Assembly: GCF_016463485.1 (NCBI RefSeq)
Contig: NZ_JAEMRD010000005.1
Location: forward strand, 1-63,666
Source: Brevundimonas sp.
Lineage (GTDB): Bacteria; Pseudomonadota; Alphaproteobacteria; Caulobacterales; Caulobacteraceae
Length of the DNA stretch: 63,666 nucleotides
Direction of reading: 5' to 3'
Shown: positions 8,539 to 19,023 of the stretch, one piece after another
Numbering within the stretch: position 1 is the stretch's first letter
Layout of the letters: every line of letters starts with the position of its first letter
The notes under the pieces: generated by a model
Seen by the model: the letters and a program-made list of their open reading frames with translations, nothing else
The model's database searches: none
What the model was told of the DNA's origin: nothing
Translations under genes and position numbers: made by a program

Positions 8539-9096
8539 TTACGCCTTTTCGTGGGCCGCGCCAACCGCAGGCGTCTTTCGCTCGGACAGGACGCTGTCGA
8601 GGATCAACAGGACGACGCCGACCGTGATGGCGCTGTCGGCGACATTGAACACCCAGGGAAACAGGCCGGTCGACGAGAAGTCGATGAAATCGATGACCCA
8701 GCCGAAGCGGATCCGGTCGATCGCATTGCCCAGCGCCCCGCCGATGACCAGGCCGATGGCGGTGATCAGCAACCGCCGGTCCGCCTGGGTCGCCCACCAG
8801 GCCAGACCCGCCGCCACCGCGACGGAAAAGACGCTCAGCAGCCAGCGCGCCTCGCCCCCGCCGAACAGGCCGAAGCTGACGCCCTGATTCTGGACGAATG
8901 TGAATTTCAGAACGCCCGGGATAACGACCCCGAAAAGATAGCCTTCCGGCACCATACGAATGTCATCGACCCCCGCCGCACCCAGCAGCCAGGCCTTGGT
9001 CAGCTGGTCCAGGACGATGACCACCAGGGCAAAACCATAGGCGGCCCAGGCGATGCGGGGGATATTCAGACGCGGGGTCGGGGTCGAAACTGTCAT
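8539..9096 (-). CDS. lspA: lipoprotein signal peptidase (signal peptidase II)
   Basis: LspA cleaves diacylglyceryl-modified prolipoproteins in the inner membrane. The 185 residues have four hydrophobic segments (about 17-36, 84-102, 108-125, 147-166). The conserved motifs VLDQLTK, NQGVSFG, GNAIDRIRFGWVIDFID and FNVADSAI are all present. The aspartyl dyad expected from the family is Asp136 and Asp154. It lies between an uncharacterised gene (43 bp upstream) and the DUF3035 lipoprotein (66 bp downstream) on the same strand, probably as one operon. Confidence 0.97.
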   Translation of the reverse strand: MTVSTPTPRLNIPRIAWAAYGFALVVIVLDQLTKAWLLGAAGVDDIRMVPEGYLFGVVIPGVLKFTFVQNQGVSFGLFGGGEARWLLSVFSVAVAAGLAWWATQADRRLLITAIGLVIGGALGNAIDRIRFGWVIDFIDFSSTGLFPWVFNVADSAITVGVVLLILDSVLSERKTPAVGAAHEKA

Positions 9097-9139
9097 GCGG
9101 CGTGCTGGTTAGCAGGGCCGTCGCGGCGCGACCAGACCA

Positions 9140-9559
9140 CTAGCGCCTGGTGAACCGCTTGGCGTCGGCCGCCAGGCTGGAGCCCCAGTCCGACTTTTCC
9201 TGCGCCGGCTCGGCATGGAACGGCAGTTCGCCGGCGACACCGCGCAGGGCCAGCGCGAGCGGAAGGGCCAGATGCGGCAAAAGGCGCAGGGGCTTCCTGC
9301 GCTTGTCGGTGACGTCCCATCCCTCGGCCTCAAAGGCCTCGGACATGTCCGCGGGCGCAAGGGTCTCGATCCCGTCCCAGTCGTCGGGGCGCACGGTCGC
9401 CTCCGCCGCATCCAGCGACAGGCCGAAGATGGCGATGGACAGGGCGTCGATCTCGTCCCGGCCCTCCGGCACATCCGGATCGGCGAAGCGTGGCTTCATC
9501 AGCGCCTTGAGCTCGAGATCATCGACGCCGGGCAGGTCTCGCAGTGTTCGCAGGGTCAT
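9140..9559 (-). CDS. uncharacterised protein upstream of lspA
   Basis: 139 residues, acidic in its first half (many Asp/Glu) with one hydrophobic stretch LLPHLALPLALALRGVAGEL (about 93-112), then a basic tail. No family was recognised. Codon use and GC match the neighbours, it is co-directional with lspA at 43 bp, and it is divergent from the M16 peptidase, so it is probably a real gene. The hydrophobic stretch could be one membrane helix or a buried helix. Confidence 0.65.
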   Translation of the reverse strand: MTLRTLRDLPGVDDLELKALMKPRFADPDVPEGRDEIDALSIAIFGLSLDAAEATVRPDDWDGIETLAPADMSEAFEAEGWDVTDKRRKPLRLLPHLALPLALALRGVAGELPFHAEPAQEKSDWGSSLAADAKRFTRR

Positions 9560-9695
9560 GCGTCAGGATACCGCTCGATTCCCGGCGAGGCCAGCCGCCC
9601 CGAAATCCGTGGCGACATCAAACATTACGGCGACGTAACTTTGCGCGCGGCCCTGCGTTGCTACGGTCGGCGACCGTTGCCTTCGGAGTTCCCCC

Positions 9696-12593
9696 ATGAT
9701 CCGTCCCGCCCTGTCACGCACGCTCGCCGTGGGTTGCTCCGTCCTCGCGCTGAATCTGGGTTTGGGCCTGGGTCTCGCCGCGCCCGCCCTCGCGCAACAG
9801 TCGTCCGCCCGGCTGGAGGCCCTGACGCCGCCGCCGCTGGAATATGCGCACCGGACCCTTGGCAATGGATTGAACGTCTATTCCATGCCCGACCCGACGG
9901 CCGGGACCGTCACCATCCAGGTCTGGTACGACGTCGGCGGCAAGGACGATCCGCAAGGCCGTTCGGGCTTCGCCCACCTGTTCGAGCACATCCTCAGCCG
10001 CAAGACCGTCAACCTGCCCTACGGCATGATCTCGACCATGGTCGAGAACGCCGGCGGCACCCGCAACGCCTCGACCAGCCAGGACTTCACCAACTACTAC
10101 GAGACCGTCCCGCCCCAGTATCTGGAGCAGATGCTGTGGACCCACGCCGAGCGCATGGCGCGCCCCGTCGTCGATCAGGCCGTGTTCGAGGCCGAACGGT
10201 CGATCGTGAAGGAGGAGCTGCGCCAGAACGTGCTGGCACCCCCCTATGGCCGGTTCGGGCGTTTCGTGATCGGCGACAATTCGTTCGACGACAGCATCTA
10301 TCGCCGCTCGGTCATCGGCTCGATCGAGGAGCTGGATTCGGCGCAGCTTCCCGACGCCCTGGCTTTCCATGAAGCCTACTACCGGCCCGCGACCGCGACC
10401 CTGATCGTGTCCGGCAATTTCGACCCGGCCCAGCTGGACCGTTGGGTCGATCAGTATTTCACCGACATCGACAATCCCGGCCGCCCGGTGCCGCGGTTCG
10501 CCCGCCGCCCGGTCGAGCCCCGCACGGCCCCGCGCTCGGTCGTGGCCTATGCGCCCAACGTACCCCTGCCGGCCATCGCCGCGATCTATCAGGGCGTGGC
10601 CGACGCCAGCCCCGACACCGCCGCGCTGGAGGTGATGTCGGCGGTCATGTCGCGCGGCGAGAGCTCGCGCCTGTACAAGGCGCTTGTCTATGAAAAGCAG
10701 CTCGCGGCCTCCGCCTTCCTCAGCGCCCAGGGCCAGGAAGAGGCCGGATCGATCGTGGCCCAGGTCACGGTGGCGCAAGGCAAGGCCGTCGAGGATGCCG
10801 AGGTCGCGCTGAACCTCGAACTGGACCGCATCCGCAACGAACCGATCACGGCCACCGAACTCGCCGAGGCCCAGACCGAGATCCTGGCCTCGGACCTGCG
10901 CCAGCGCGAGACCTCGTCCGGCCGTGCCTTCATCCTCGGCCGCGTGCTGATCGCCCAGAACGACCCCAAGGCCGCCGACGAGCGGATCGCCGCTATCAAG
11001 GCCGTGACCATCGCCGACGTCCAGCGCGTCGCCCGCACCTATCTGAACGAGAACGCCCGGGTCTCCGCCCGCTATCTGGACCAGAGCCAGGCCCCGGCCG
11101 GCACGCCCGCGTTTGACGAACAGACCGGCTGGCGCAACCCGGCCCCCATGCCCGCCTTCCTGACCGTTCCGCCGGCCATCCTGCCGCCCAACGAACTCCT
11201 GCCCGAAGGTCAGCGCCAGGCCGCGCCGACGCCCGGCGCCGCGCGGCCGATGGCGGCCCCCGTGATCGCCGAGCGCACCCTGTCCAACGGCCTGCGGGTC
11301 ATCGTGGCCCGGTCCACCGACCTGCCGATCATGAATGCCCAGCTGGTCGTCAATGGAGGGGCGGCGGGCGATCCCGCCGATCGGCCGGGCCTGGCCTCCA
11401 TGACCGCCGCCTTGGCGACCCAGGGTGCCGGTGGCCGTACGGCCCCCGAGATCGCCTCGACGCTTGAGGCCCTGGGCGCCAACATCGGCGGCGGGGCGGG
11501 CGCGGATTCGACCAGCCTGTTCGTCTCGGCCCCGACTGCCTCGGCCGATGCCGTGGGCGCCGTCCTGGCCGATGTCGTCCAGCGCCCGACCTTCGAGGCG
11601 GCAGAGGTCGAACGCTCGCGCACCCGCGCCGTCAACGCCCTGCGCGTCGCCTTGCGCCAGCCCGGCCCGATCGCGTCCCAGGTCCTGGCCCGCGTGGCCT
11701 ACGGCGACGCCGCCTATGGCGCGCCGTCCGGCGGCACCATCGCCTCGCTGGGTGCCCTGACCCGCGATGAGATCGTGGCCTCGCACCAGCGCTGGTGGCG
11801 GCCCGACAACGCTGCCCTGATCATCACCGGCAACATGACCGCAGAGGAGGGCTTCGCCTTCGCCGAGAAAACGCTCGGGTCCTGGGCCAAGCCGTCCGGC
11901 GCGGTTCCGACCACTCCGACCCGTGCCGGTGCCCCCCTGCCGCCCCGGGTGATCGTCGTCGATCTGCCCGGTTCGGGTCAGGCGGCGGTCACGGCGGCCG
12001 TACCCGGCCCGCGCCGTGGCGACCCGACCTTCTATCCCCTGTCGGTCGCGGGCGCCGTGATCGGAGGCGGCCAGAACGGTCACCTGTTCCAGGAGGTCCG
12101 CGCCAAGCGGGGCCTGAGCTACGGCGCCTATGCCTCAGTCGCGGCGCGCCGCGACGGCGGCCTGCTCACCGCCACCACCCAGACCAAGAACGAAAGCGCG
12201 TCCGAGGTCGTCGATCTGGTCCTGGCCGAACTCGACCGGCTGGTCACCGAACCGGTCACGGAGACGGCGGTCAAGGATCGCGAGACCTTCCTGACCGGCG
12301 GCTTCTCGCGCGGGATCGAGACGACCGGGGGCCTGGGCGGCTTCATCGCCGACGCCGTGACCTACGGCCTGCCGCTCGACGAAAGCACCGCCTACGCCGG
12401 CAAGATCGAGGCGACCACGCCGGAAAGCCTTCAGGCGGTGGCGCGCTCCACGCTGGGAGCCGAGCGCGCCTATGTCGTGGTGGTCGGCGAGTCGTCGCTG
12501 TTCGTCGACCAGCTGCGCGCCAAACACCCCGACCTGGTGGTCATTCCGTCCTCGCAGCTCGACCTGGGGTCGGCGGGGCTGGGGGTTCAATAA
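9696..12593 (+). CDS. exported M16 zinc metallopeptidase (two tandem M16 units)
   Basis: 965 residues, pitrilysin/insulinase family. The signal peptide (cleavage probably after ...PALA, residue 33) sends it to the periplasm or the outer membrane. The N-terminal unit has the inverted zinc motif HLFEH (His94, Glu97, His98). The C-terminal unit starts near residue 520 (LSNGLRVIVARSTDLP) and has LASMTAALATQGA where the motif should be, so it is catalytically dead, as is usual for fused M16 pairs that form one closed chamber. The family degrades short unfolded peptides. It is divergent from the lspA operon and followed by a palindromic repeat that may act as terminator. Confidence 0.95.
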   Translation: MIRPALSRTLAVGCSVLALNLGLGLGLAAPALAQQSSARLEALTPPPLEYAHRTLGNGLNVYSMPDPTAGTVTIQVWYDVGGKDDPQGRSGFAHLFEHILSRKTVNLPYGMISTMVENAGGTRNASTSQDFTNYYETVPPQYLEQMLWTHAERMARPVVDQAVFEAERSIVKEELRQNVLAPPYGRFGRFVIGDNSFDDSIYRRSVIGSIEELDSAQLPDALAFHEAYYRPATATLIVSGNFDPAQLDRWVDQYFTDIDNPGRPVPRFARRPVEPRTAPRSVVAYAPNVPLPAIAAIYQGVADASPDTAALEVMSAVMSRGESSRLYKALVYEKQLAASAFLSAQGQEEAGSIVAQVTVAQGKAVEDAEVALNLELDRIRNEPITATELAEAQTEILASDLRQRETSSGRAFILGRVLIAQNDPKAADERIAAIKAVTIADVQRVARTYLNENARVSARYLDQSQAPAGTPAFDEQTGWRNPAPMPAFLTVPPAILPPNELLPEGQRQAAPTPGAARPMAAPVIAERTLSNGLRVIVARSTDLPIMNAQLVVNGGAAGDPADRPGLASMTAALATQGAGGRTAPEIASTLEALGANIGGGAGADSTSLFVSAPTASADAVGAVLADVVQRPTFEAAEVERSRTRAVNALRVALRQPGPIASQVLARVAYGDAAYGAPSGGTIASLGALTRDEIVASHQRWWRPDNAALIITGNMTAEEGFAFAEKTLGSWAKPSGAVPTTPTRAGAPLPPRVIVVDLPGSGQAAVTAAVPGPRRGDPTFYPLSVAGAVIGGGQNGHLFQEVRAKRGLSYGAYASVAARRDGGLLTATTQTKNESASEVVDLVLAELDRLVTEPVTETAVKDRETFLTGGFSRGIETTGGLGGFIADAVTYGLPLDESTAYAGKIEATTPESLQAVARSTLGAERAYVVVVGESSLFVDQLRAKHPDLVVIPSSQLDLGSAGLGVQ

Positions 12594-12599
12594 ATCTTT

Positions 12600-12723
12600 C
12601 GCTCATCCCGGCGGAAGCCGGGACCCAGTGATTTGGGCGATGATCGCTTCCGGTTGAATACGTCCGCGATCCCGCGCACTGCCTCACGAAAGAACTGGGT
12701 CCCGGCTTTCGCCGGGATGAGCG
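12600..12723. repeat. palindromic repeat family A, copy 1
   Basis: Two 30-base arms (12600-12629 and 12694-12723) are inverted with one mismatch. Each contains CCCGGC...GCCGGGACCCAGT. The 64-base interior resembles the interior of copy 2 (28491-28618) in the opposite orientation, so the whole 124-bp unit, not only the arms, is repeated. It lies between the M16 peptidase and convergent mmsB. Confidence 0.85.
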
Positions 12724-12732
12724 GAGATAGTT

Positions 12733-13632
12733 TTAGCCCTTCGGCAAGCCCTCGAGCTGCCCGCGCAGCATCTGCAGGATCGCGGAGAAGTCCCGGCCGC
12801 CATACCCCTGCCGCTCGAACAACTGGAATAACGCCTCCGACTGCGCCCCCAGCGGGGTCGAGGCCCCCGACTTGGCCGCCGCGTCCTGTGCCAGCTTCAG
12901 GTCCTTGAGCATCATGGCCGTGGCGAACCCGCCGTCATAGTTGCGGTTGGACGGCGCCGTCGGCACCGGCCCGGGCCAGGGATAGTAGCTCGACACGCTC
13001 CAGCTCTGCCCCGACGACTTCGATGCGATATCGAAGAACTTGACCGGGTCCAGCCCCAGCTTCTCGGCCAAGGCCACGGCCTCGCAGGTGCCGATCATGG
13101 TGATGCCCAGGATCATGTTGTTGCAGATCTTGGCCGCCTGCCCCGCGCCGTGGTCGCCCGCACGCATGGTGACCCGGCTCATGGGTTCCAGCGCAGCCTC
13201 GATGCGGGCGAACTCGGCCTCGTCGCACCCGACCATGAAGGCCAGGGTCCCGGCGTCGGCCGCCACGGTCCCGCCCGACACCGGCGCGTCGGCGAACACA
13301 TAGCCCGCCTCGGTCGCCAGGCCCGCGACCTTCCGCGCCGTATCCACGTCGATGGTCGAACAATCCAGCAGCAGGGCCGACGACGGCGCCGCCCCGATGA
13401 TCTGCTCTGAATAGACCTTCAACACGTGCGGCCCGGCGGGCAGCATGGTGATGACCACCTCGGCATCCCTGACCGCCTCGGCGACCGAGGCGACCGGCGT
13501 GCAACCGGCGGCCGACGCACGCTCCAGCGCCGCCTGCGACAGGTCGAACGCGGCGACCTCATGCCCCGCCTTCGCCTGGTTCGCGGCCATACCGCCGCCC
13601 ATGTTTCCCAGGCCGATGAATGCGATCTTCAT
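12733..13632 (-). CDS. mmsB: 3-hydroxyisobutyrate dehydrogenase
   Basis: Oxidises (S)-3-hydroxyisobutyrate to methylmalonate semialdehyde with NAD+ in valine breakdown. The 299 residues begin with the Rossmann motif MKIAFIGLGNMGGGMAANQ. The substrate motif DAPVSGGT (116-122) and catalytic Lys168 in GAGQAAKICNN match the beta-hydroxyacid dehydrogenase family. SGQSWSVSSYYPWPGPVPTA is typical of the 3-hydroxyisobutyrate branch. It lies downstream of the acyl-CoA dehydrogenase and mmsA on the same strand, which supports this substrate over other beta-hydroxyacids. Confidence 0.95.
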   Translation of the reverse strand: MKIAFIGLGNMGGGMAANQAKAGHEVAAFDLSQAALERASAAGCTPVASVAEAVRDAEVVITMLPAGPHVLKVYSEQIIGAAPSSALLLDCSTIDVDTARKVAGLATEAGYVFADAPVSGGTVAADAGTLAFMVGCDEAEFARIEAALEPMSRVTMRAGDHGAGQAAKICNNMILGITMIGTCEAVALAEKLGLDPVKFFDIASKSSGQSWSVSSYYPWPGPVPTAPSNRNYDGGFATAMMLKDLKLAQDAAAKSGASTPLGAQSEALFQLFERQGYGGRDFSAILQMLRGQLEGLPKG

Positions 13633-13676
13633 GGTGTTCCTCCCGTGGCCGTCTTGGGACGGCGCTATCAGTTGCG

Positions 13677-14003
13677 TCAGCGGCCCTTGGTTCGGGCGTC
13701 TTCCAAATCCTGCACGTTGCTCAAGATCGGCAGGTCGAGAATATCGTCAGGCTCGTAGCGAAATACCGCTGGCTGAGTGAGATACAGGATCGCCGACACC
13801 TGCTTCATCGCCAGCAAGAGAGCCCCGGCAGAATCAACTCCCACCCCGTATCCCGTTGTTGCCGTGCCATCAGGCCAGACAATCCGGTGCTCGCAGCGCC
13901 AATCACCTCGATCCTGCTGCGGGCGATCCCACGACACCTTGATCGAACGAACGACGCCGTCGATGGTCGTGTTGAACTCGCGCTCGCAGACCACGTCGCT
14001 CAC
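13677..14003 (-). CDS. small uncharacterised protein coupled to the acyl-CoA dehydrogenase
   Basis: 108 residues with WRCEHRIVWPDGTATTGYGV then DSAGALLLAMKQVSAIL. This resembles small alphaproteobacterial domains of the DUF6968 kind, but I am not certain of the family. The start ATG overlaps the stop of the upstream acyl-CoA dehydrogenase (ATGA), implying translational coupling, and mmsB follows 44 bp later. Coupling to a catabolic operon need not mean a catabolic role. Confidence 0.7.
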   Translation of the reverse strand: MSDVVCEREFNTTIDGVVRSIKVSWDRPQQDRGDWRCEHRIVWPDGTATTGYGVGVDSAGALLLAMKQVSAILYLTQPAVFRYEPDDILDLPILSNVQDLEDARTKGR

Positions 14004-15139
14004 TGGCGAAGCATTTCCCGCGCGGTGATGACCCGCATGATCTCGTTGGTGCCTTCTAGGATGCGGTGGACCCGCAAATCCCGCACGATCCGCTCCAGCG
14101 GATAGTCCTTCAGGTAGCCGTAACCGCCGTGCAGTTGCAGGGCCTCATCGGCGATCTGGAAACAGGCGTCGGTGGCCAGCCGCTTGGCCATGGCGCACCA
14201 TTTGGTTTTTTCCGGATGATCGGTGTCGATGGCCCAGGCCCCGCGCAGCACCATCAGACGGGCGGCCTCCAGATCGGTCGCCATGTCGGCCAGCTTGAAC
14301 TGGGTGTTCTGAAACTCGGCCAGGGCCTTGCCGAACTGTTTGCGGGTCGTGACGTAGTCCTGCGCCGTTTCCAGCGCCAGCCGCGCCCCGCCCAGCGAAC
14401 AGGCGGCGATGTTCAGCCGTCCACCGTCCAGACCCATCATCGCATAGCGGAACCCGTCGCCCTCCTTGCCCAGCAGATTGGCCGCCGGGATGCGACAGTC
14501 GTCGAACTGGACGATGGCGGTCGGCTGGGCGTTCCAGCCCATCTTCTTCTCCTGGGCCCCGAACGACAGACCGGGCGCATCCTTGTCCACGACGAAGGCC
14601 GAGATGCCCCTGGGGCCCGGCTCGCCGGTGCGAGCCATGACGACATAGACGTCCGACGTCCCGGCGCCCGAGATGAAGGCCTTTGAGCCGTTCAGGACCC
14701 ATTCGTCGCCTTGCAGCACCGCGCTGGTCCGCATCGCCGCCGCGTCCGACCCGGAGCCCGGCTCGGTCAGGCAGTAGGAGGCGATGGTCTCCATGGTCGT
14801 CAACGACGGGACATAGCGGCCGCGCAGGTCGTCCGACCCGAACCGGTCCACCATCCACGTCGCCATGTTGTGGATCGAGATGAAGGCCGCGACCGACACA
14901 TCGCCCCGCGCCAGCTCCTCGAAGATGATCGCCGCCTCGACCCGACCCAGCGCCAGACCGCCGTGCTCCTCGCCCGTGTAGATGCCGCAGAACCCCATCT
15001 CCGCCGCCTGACGCATGACGTCGACGGGGAAATGTTTGGTCTCGTCCCACTCCGCCGAGTTCGGCAGCAGCAGGTCCTGCGCAAAGGCGCGCGCCGCGTC
15101 CTGGATCGCGCGCTGATCGTCGTTGAGGGCGAAGTCCAT
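14000..15139 (-). CDS. acyl-CoA dehydrogenase, probably isobutyryl-CoA dehydrogenase
   Basis: A 379-residue FAD enzyme. The sequence has CLTEPGSGSDAAAMRTSA (FAD/substrate loop), NGSKAFISGAG, the C-terminal helix with QLHGGYGYLKDYPLERIVRD, and catalytic Glu362 in RILEGTNEIM. The ACAD8-like stretch IHNMATWMVDRFGSD and the position between mmsA and mmsB argue for isobutyryl-CoA dehydrogenation in valine degradation rather than straight-chain substrates. It would pass electrons to ETF. The next two steps (methacrylyl-CoA hydratase and 3-hydroxyisobutyryl-CoA hydrolase) are not encoded in the window. Confidence 0.93.
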   Translation of the reverse strand: MDFALNDDQRAIQDAARAFAQDLLLPNSAEWDETKHFPVDVMRQAAEMGFCGIYTGEEHGGLALGRVEAAIIFEELARGDVSVAAFISIHNMATWMVDRFGSDDLRGRYVPSLTTMETIASYCLTEPGSGSDAAAMRTSAVLQGDEWVLNGSKAFISGAGTSDVYVVMARTGEPGPRGISAFVVDKDAPGLSFGAQEKKMGWNAQPTAIVQFDDCRIPAANLLGKEGDGFRYAMMGLDGGRLNIAACSLGGARLALETAQDYVTTRKQFGKALAEFQNTQFKLADMATDLEAARLMVLRGAWAIDTDHPEKTKWCAMAKRLATDACFQIADEALQLHGGYGYLKDYPLERIVRDLRVHRILEGTNEIMRVITAREMLRQ

Positions 15140-15170
15140 GTGTCGGTCCTACTCCGTCATTCATTCACCG

Positions 15171-15307
15171 CCGTCATCCTCGGACTTGATCCGAGGATCG
15201 GACCGTCGGCAGGCGGTGAAGCGAAGGGACGCACGATCGTTTGTGCGAACCCGGCAGCTCACCACCCGCACCACGTCCGGCCCTCGGGTCAAGCCCGAGG
15301 GTGACGG
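15171..15307. repeat. palindromic repeat family B, copy 1
   Basis: Inverted arms 15171-15204 and 15275-15307 share the core GTCATCCTCGG-CTTG-TCCGAGG (ACC-type variant in the right arm), with a few transitions between arms. The interior is related to copy 4 (24348-24482), for example GGACC.TCGGCAGGC. It lies between mmsA and the acyl-CoA dehydrogenase, inside the valine gene cluster. Confidence 0.8.
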
Positions 15308-15315
15308 CGTTTGGT

Positions 15316-16818
<1,503 letters not shown>

Positions 16819-16886
16819 GGCGAGGCTCCCTGAAACCGGTTCTGTTCGTTGGCCTTGGTCTAGCAGGCCGACGACGGCGGCGGCAT

Positions 16887-16898
16887 TGCAAATTTGCA
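16887..16898. promoter_or_regulatory. TGCAAATTTGCA palindrome upstream of mmsA (candidate short-chain acyl-CoA regulator site)
   Basis: A perfect 12-bp palindrome, 68 bp upstream of mmsA and 105 bp upstream of the divergent DUF2855 gene. It contains abutting TTGCAAA and TTTGCA halves, resembling the TTTGCAAA motif described for ScfR/RamB-type regulators such as Rhodobacter PccR that control propionyl-CoA genes. On the minus strand a GCTAGACC -10-like element lies between it and mmsA. No ScfR-type gene is in the window. Confidence 0.5.
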
Positions 16899-17003
16899 GT
16901 GACAGGTCCGCGTAATCGCAGCGATCAGCGTGGCCGATCCTTCTCCTGCGTCACCTGAAATCTTCGCTAGGCTGGTTGCAGAGGAAACGCCCGGAGAGGC
17001 CCG

Positions 17004-18104
17004 ATGACCCAGACCGCCCACCGCCTGATGACGCTCAGATCCGATCCGGGTGCCACCCTGATCGACGCCGTCCCGGCCGCCGACCTGGCCGAGGGCGAGG
17101 CCGTGCTGGCGCTGGACCGGTTCTCGCTGACAACCAACAACATCACCTATGCGGCCTACGGCGACGCCATCGGCTACTGGAAGGTCTTCCCGACCGGACG
17201 CGACGACCATGGCCTGATGCCCGTCTGGGGCTTCGCCGATGTGGTGGCGTCGCGTGCCGAGGGCGTTGAGGTCGGTGCCCGGGTCTTCGGCTATTTCCCG
17301 ATGGCGGAGACCCTGACGGTCCAGGCCGAAAAGGTCTCGAAGGGCGGATTCGCCGACGCCGCGCCGTGGCGAAAGGCGGTGCCCGACATCTACAACCGCT
17401 ATGTCCTGTGCGCGGCCGATGCCAACTATGCCGCCGAACTGGAGAACGCCGAGGCGATCTTCCGGCCCCTTTTCATCACCTCCTATACGGCGGTGGATTT
17501 CCTCAGGGACCACGACTTCTTCGGCGCGAAACAGGTGGTGGTGTCCAGCGCCTCGTCCAAGACGGCCTACGGATCGGCCCACTGTCTGGTCGAGGACGAG
17601 GTGCGATTGATCGGCCTGACCGGTGCGCGCAACCGGGCCTTCGTCGAGGGACTGGGCGCCTATGACGCCGTCTATGGCTATGACGAGATCGAGATGCTGA
17701 AGACGGGGGTTCCGACCCTCTATCTCGATCTGGCGGGCGATCCGGGCTTACGGCGTCGCGTCCATGCCCATTTCGGCGCAGACCTGAAATATGACTGCCT
17801 CGTCGGTTCGACCCAGAGCGACGATTTCACCGGCGACGATCCCGACCTGGTAGGGCCCCGGCCGGTCTTCTTCTTCGCCGCCACCTGCCTGGACACGCAC
17901 CGGGAGCGAGGCACGCTGCGGGCCTTCTACGACCGGTTCTTCGCCGACCAGCGCGCCTTCTTCGAGCGGGTCGTCGATCCGGCCTCGCCCTGGATCCGCA
18001 TCGTCGAACATCACGGTCTGGAGGCGGCGGCCAGGGTCGTGCGCGATCTGGCCGACGGCCGCGCCGATGCGGCCGAGGGCGCGGTCGTCCGCCTCCGCGC
18101 CTGA
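17004..18104 (+). CDS. DUF2855-family protein (quinone-oxidoreductase-like)
   Basis: 366 residues matching the DUF2855 pattern: ALDRFSLTTNNITYAAYGD, then GYWKVFP and PVWGFADV, with a Rossmann-like half carrying VVVSSASSKTAYGSAHCL. The fold looks like an MDR (medium-chain dehydrogenase) protein that has lost the zinc site, and no substrate is known. It is divergent from mmsA and is followed 43 bp later by a LysR gene on the same strand. The link to the valine genes is positional only. Confidence 0.82.
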   Translation: MTQTAHRLMTLRSDPGATLIDAVPAADLAEGEAVLALDRFSLTTNNITYAAYGDAIGYWKVFPTGRDDHGLMPVWGFADVVASRAEGVEVGARVFGYFPMAETLTVQAEKVSKGGFADAAPWRKAVPDIYNRYVLCAADANYAAELENAEAIFRPLFITSYTAVDFLRDHDFFGAKQVVVSSASSKTAYGSAHCLVEDEVRLIGLTGARNRAFVEGLGAYDAVYGYDEIEMLKTGVPTLYLDLAGDPGLRRRVHAHFGADLKYDCLVGSTQSDDFTGDDPDLVGPRPVFFFAATCLDTHRERGTLRAFYDRFFADQRAFFERVVDPASPWIRIVEHHGLEAAARVVRDLADGRADAAEGAVVRLRA

Positions 18105-18147
18105 CATCAGGCTTGCATTCTCGCAGCAACCCCGCTGCAATCTGACA

Positions 18148-19023
18148 ATGTTCGACTGGGACGACGTCCGCATCTTCATCGCCGCCGCCCGGGCCGGGTC
18201 TCTCGGAGGGGCGGCAAGTCGGCTCGGCATCGACGCCGCCACGGTCGGTCGCCGGGTGGCGCGGCTGGAAAGCGCGCTGAAATCGACACTGGTGGTCCGC
18301 TCGGCCCAGGGGCTGCAACTGACCGCCGCCGGCGCCCAGCTGCTTCAGGTCGGGCTGGAGGCCGAGACCGCCATGGACGCCGCAGGCCGCATCGCCCAGC
18401 CCGATGTCGTGGCCGGCACGGTCCGGATCAGCGCGTCCGAAGGGTTCGGCGGCGTTGTCCTGGCCCCCGCCCTGGCCGGCCTGCACGCCGCCCGCCCGGG
18501 ACTGCGGATCGAGCTGGCGGCCAGTTCGGGCTTCCTGTCGCCCAGCCGGCGCGAGGTGGACATGGCCATCACCCTTAGCGCACCCGACAGCACCCGCCTG
18601 ATCGTCGAGCCCCTGACCCCCTATCAGCTGGCCCTCTATGCCGCCCCCGCATACCTGACGCAGCGCGGCGCGCCGAACGGCATCGACGACCTCGGCGGCC
18701 ACGACATCGTCGGCTATGTCGACGACCTGATCTATGCGCCCGAGCTGCGCTATCTGGACGAGGTCAAGCCCGGCCTGACGCCGCACCTGGCCTCATCCTC
18801 CATCCGGGCCCAGAGGGACATCATCGCGGGCGGCGGCGGCGTCGGCGTCCTGCCCTGTTTTCTGGCCGAGGGTCTGGAGCGCGTCCTGCCCGACGTCCTG
18901 CTCCAGCGCCGCTTCTGGCTCAGCACCCACCGCGAGGTCCACGACACCGCGCGCCTGCGGGCCGTGCGCGGCTGGGTCAAGGCGCTGTGCGACGCGAATG
19001 TGGGACGGCTGTCGCCGTATTGA
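18148..19023 (+). CDS. LysR-family transcriptional regulator
   Basis: 291 residues. The winged HTH is at the N-terminus (WDDVRIFIAAARAGSLGGAA...RLGIDAATVGRRVARLE, HTH about 18-37), followed by a two-lobed effector domain. The start ATG 18148 is fixed by the conserved helix; the frame is open upstream without family similarity. GCAGC/GCTGC and TTGC/GCAA inverted repeats (18114-18140) just before the start may be an autoregulatory site (inference). Likely targets are the neighbouring DUF2855 gene or itself, and the effector is unknown. Confidence 0.92.
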   Translation: MFDWDDVRIFIAAARAGSLGGAASRLGIDAATVGRRVARLESALKSTLVVRSAQGLQLTAAGAQLLQVGLEAETAMDAAGRIAQPDVVAGTVRISASEGFGGVVLAPALAGLHAARPGLRIELAASSGFLSPSRREVDMAITLSAPDSTRLIVEPLTPYQLALYAAPAYLTQRGAPNGIDDLGGHDIVGYVDDLIYAPELRYLDEVKPGLTPHLASSSIRAQRDIIAGGGGVGVLPCFLAEGLERVLPDVLLQRRFWLSTHREVHDTARLRAVRGWVKALCDANVGRLSPY

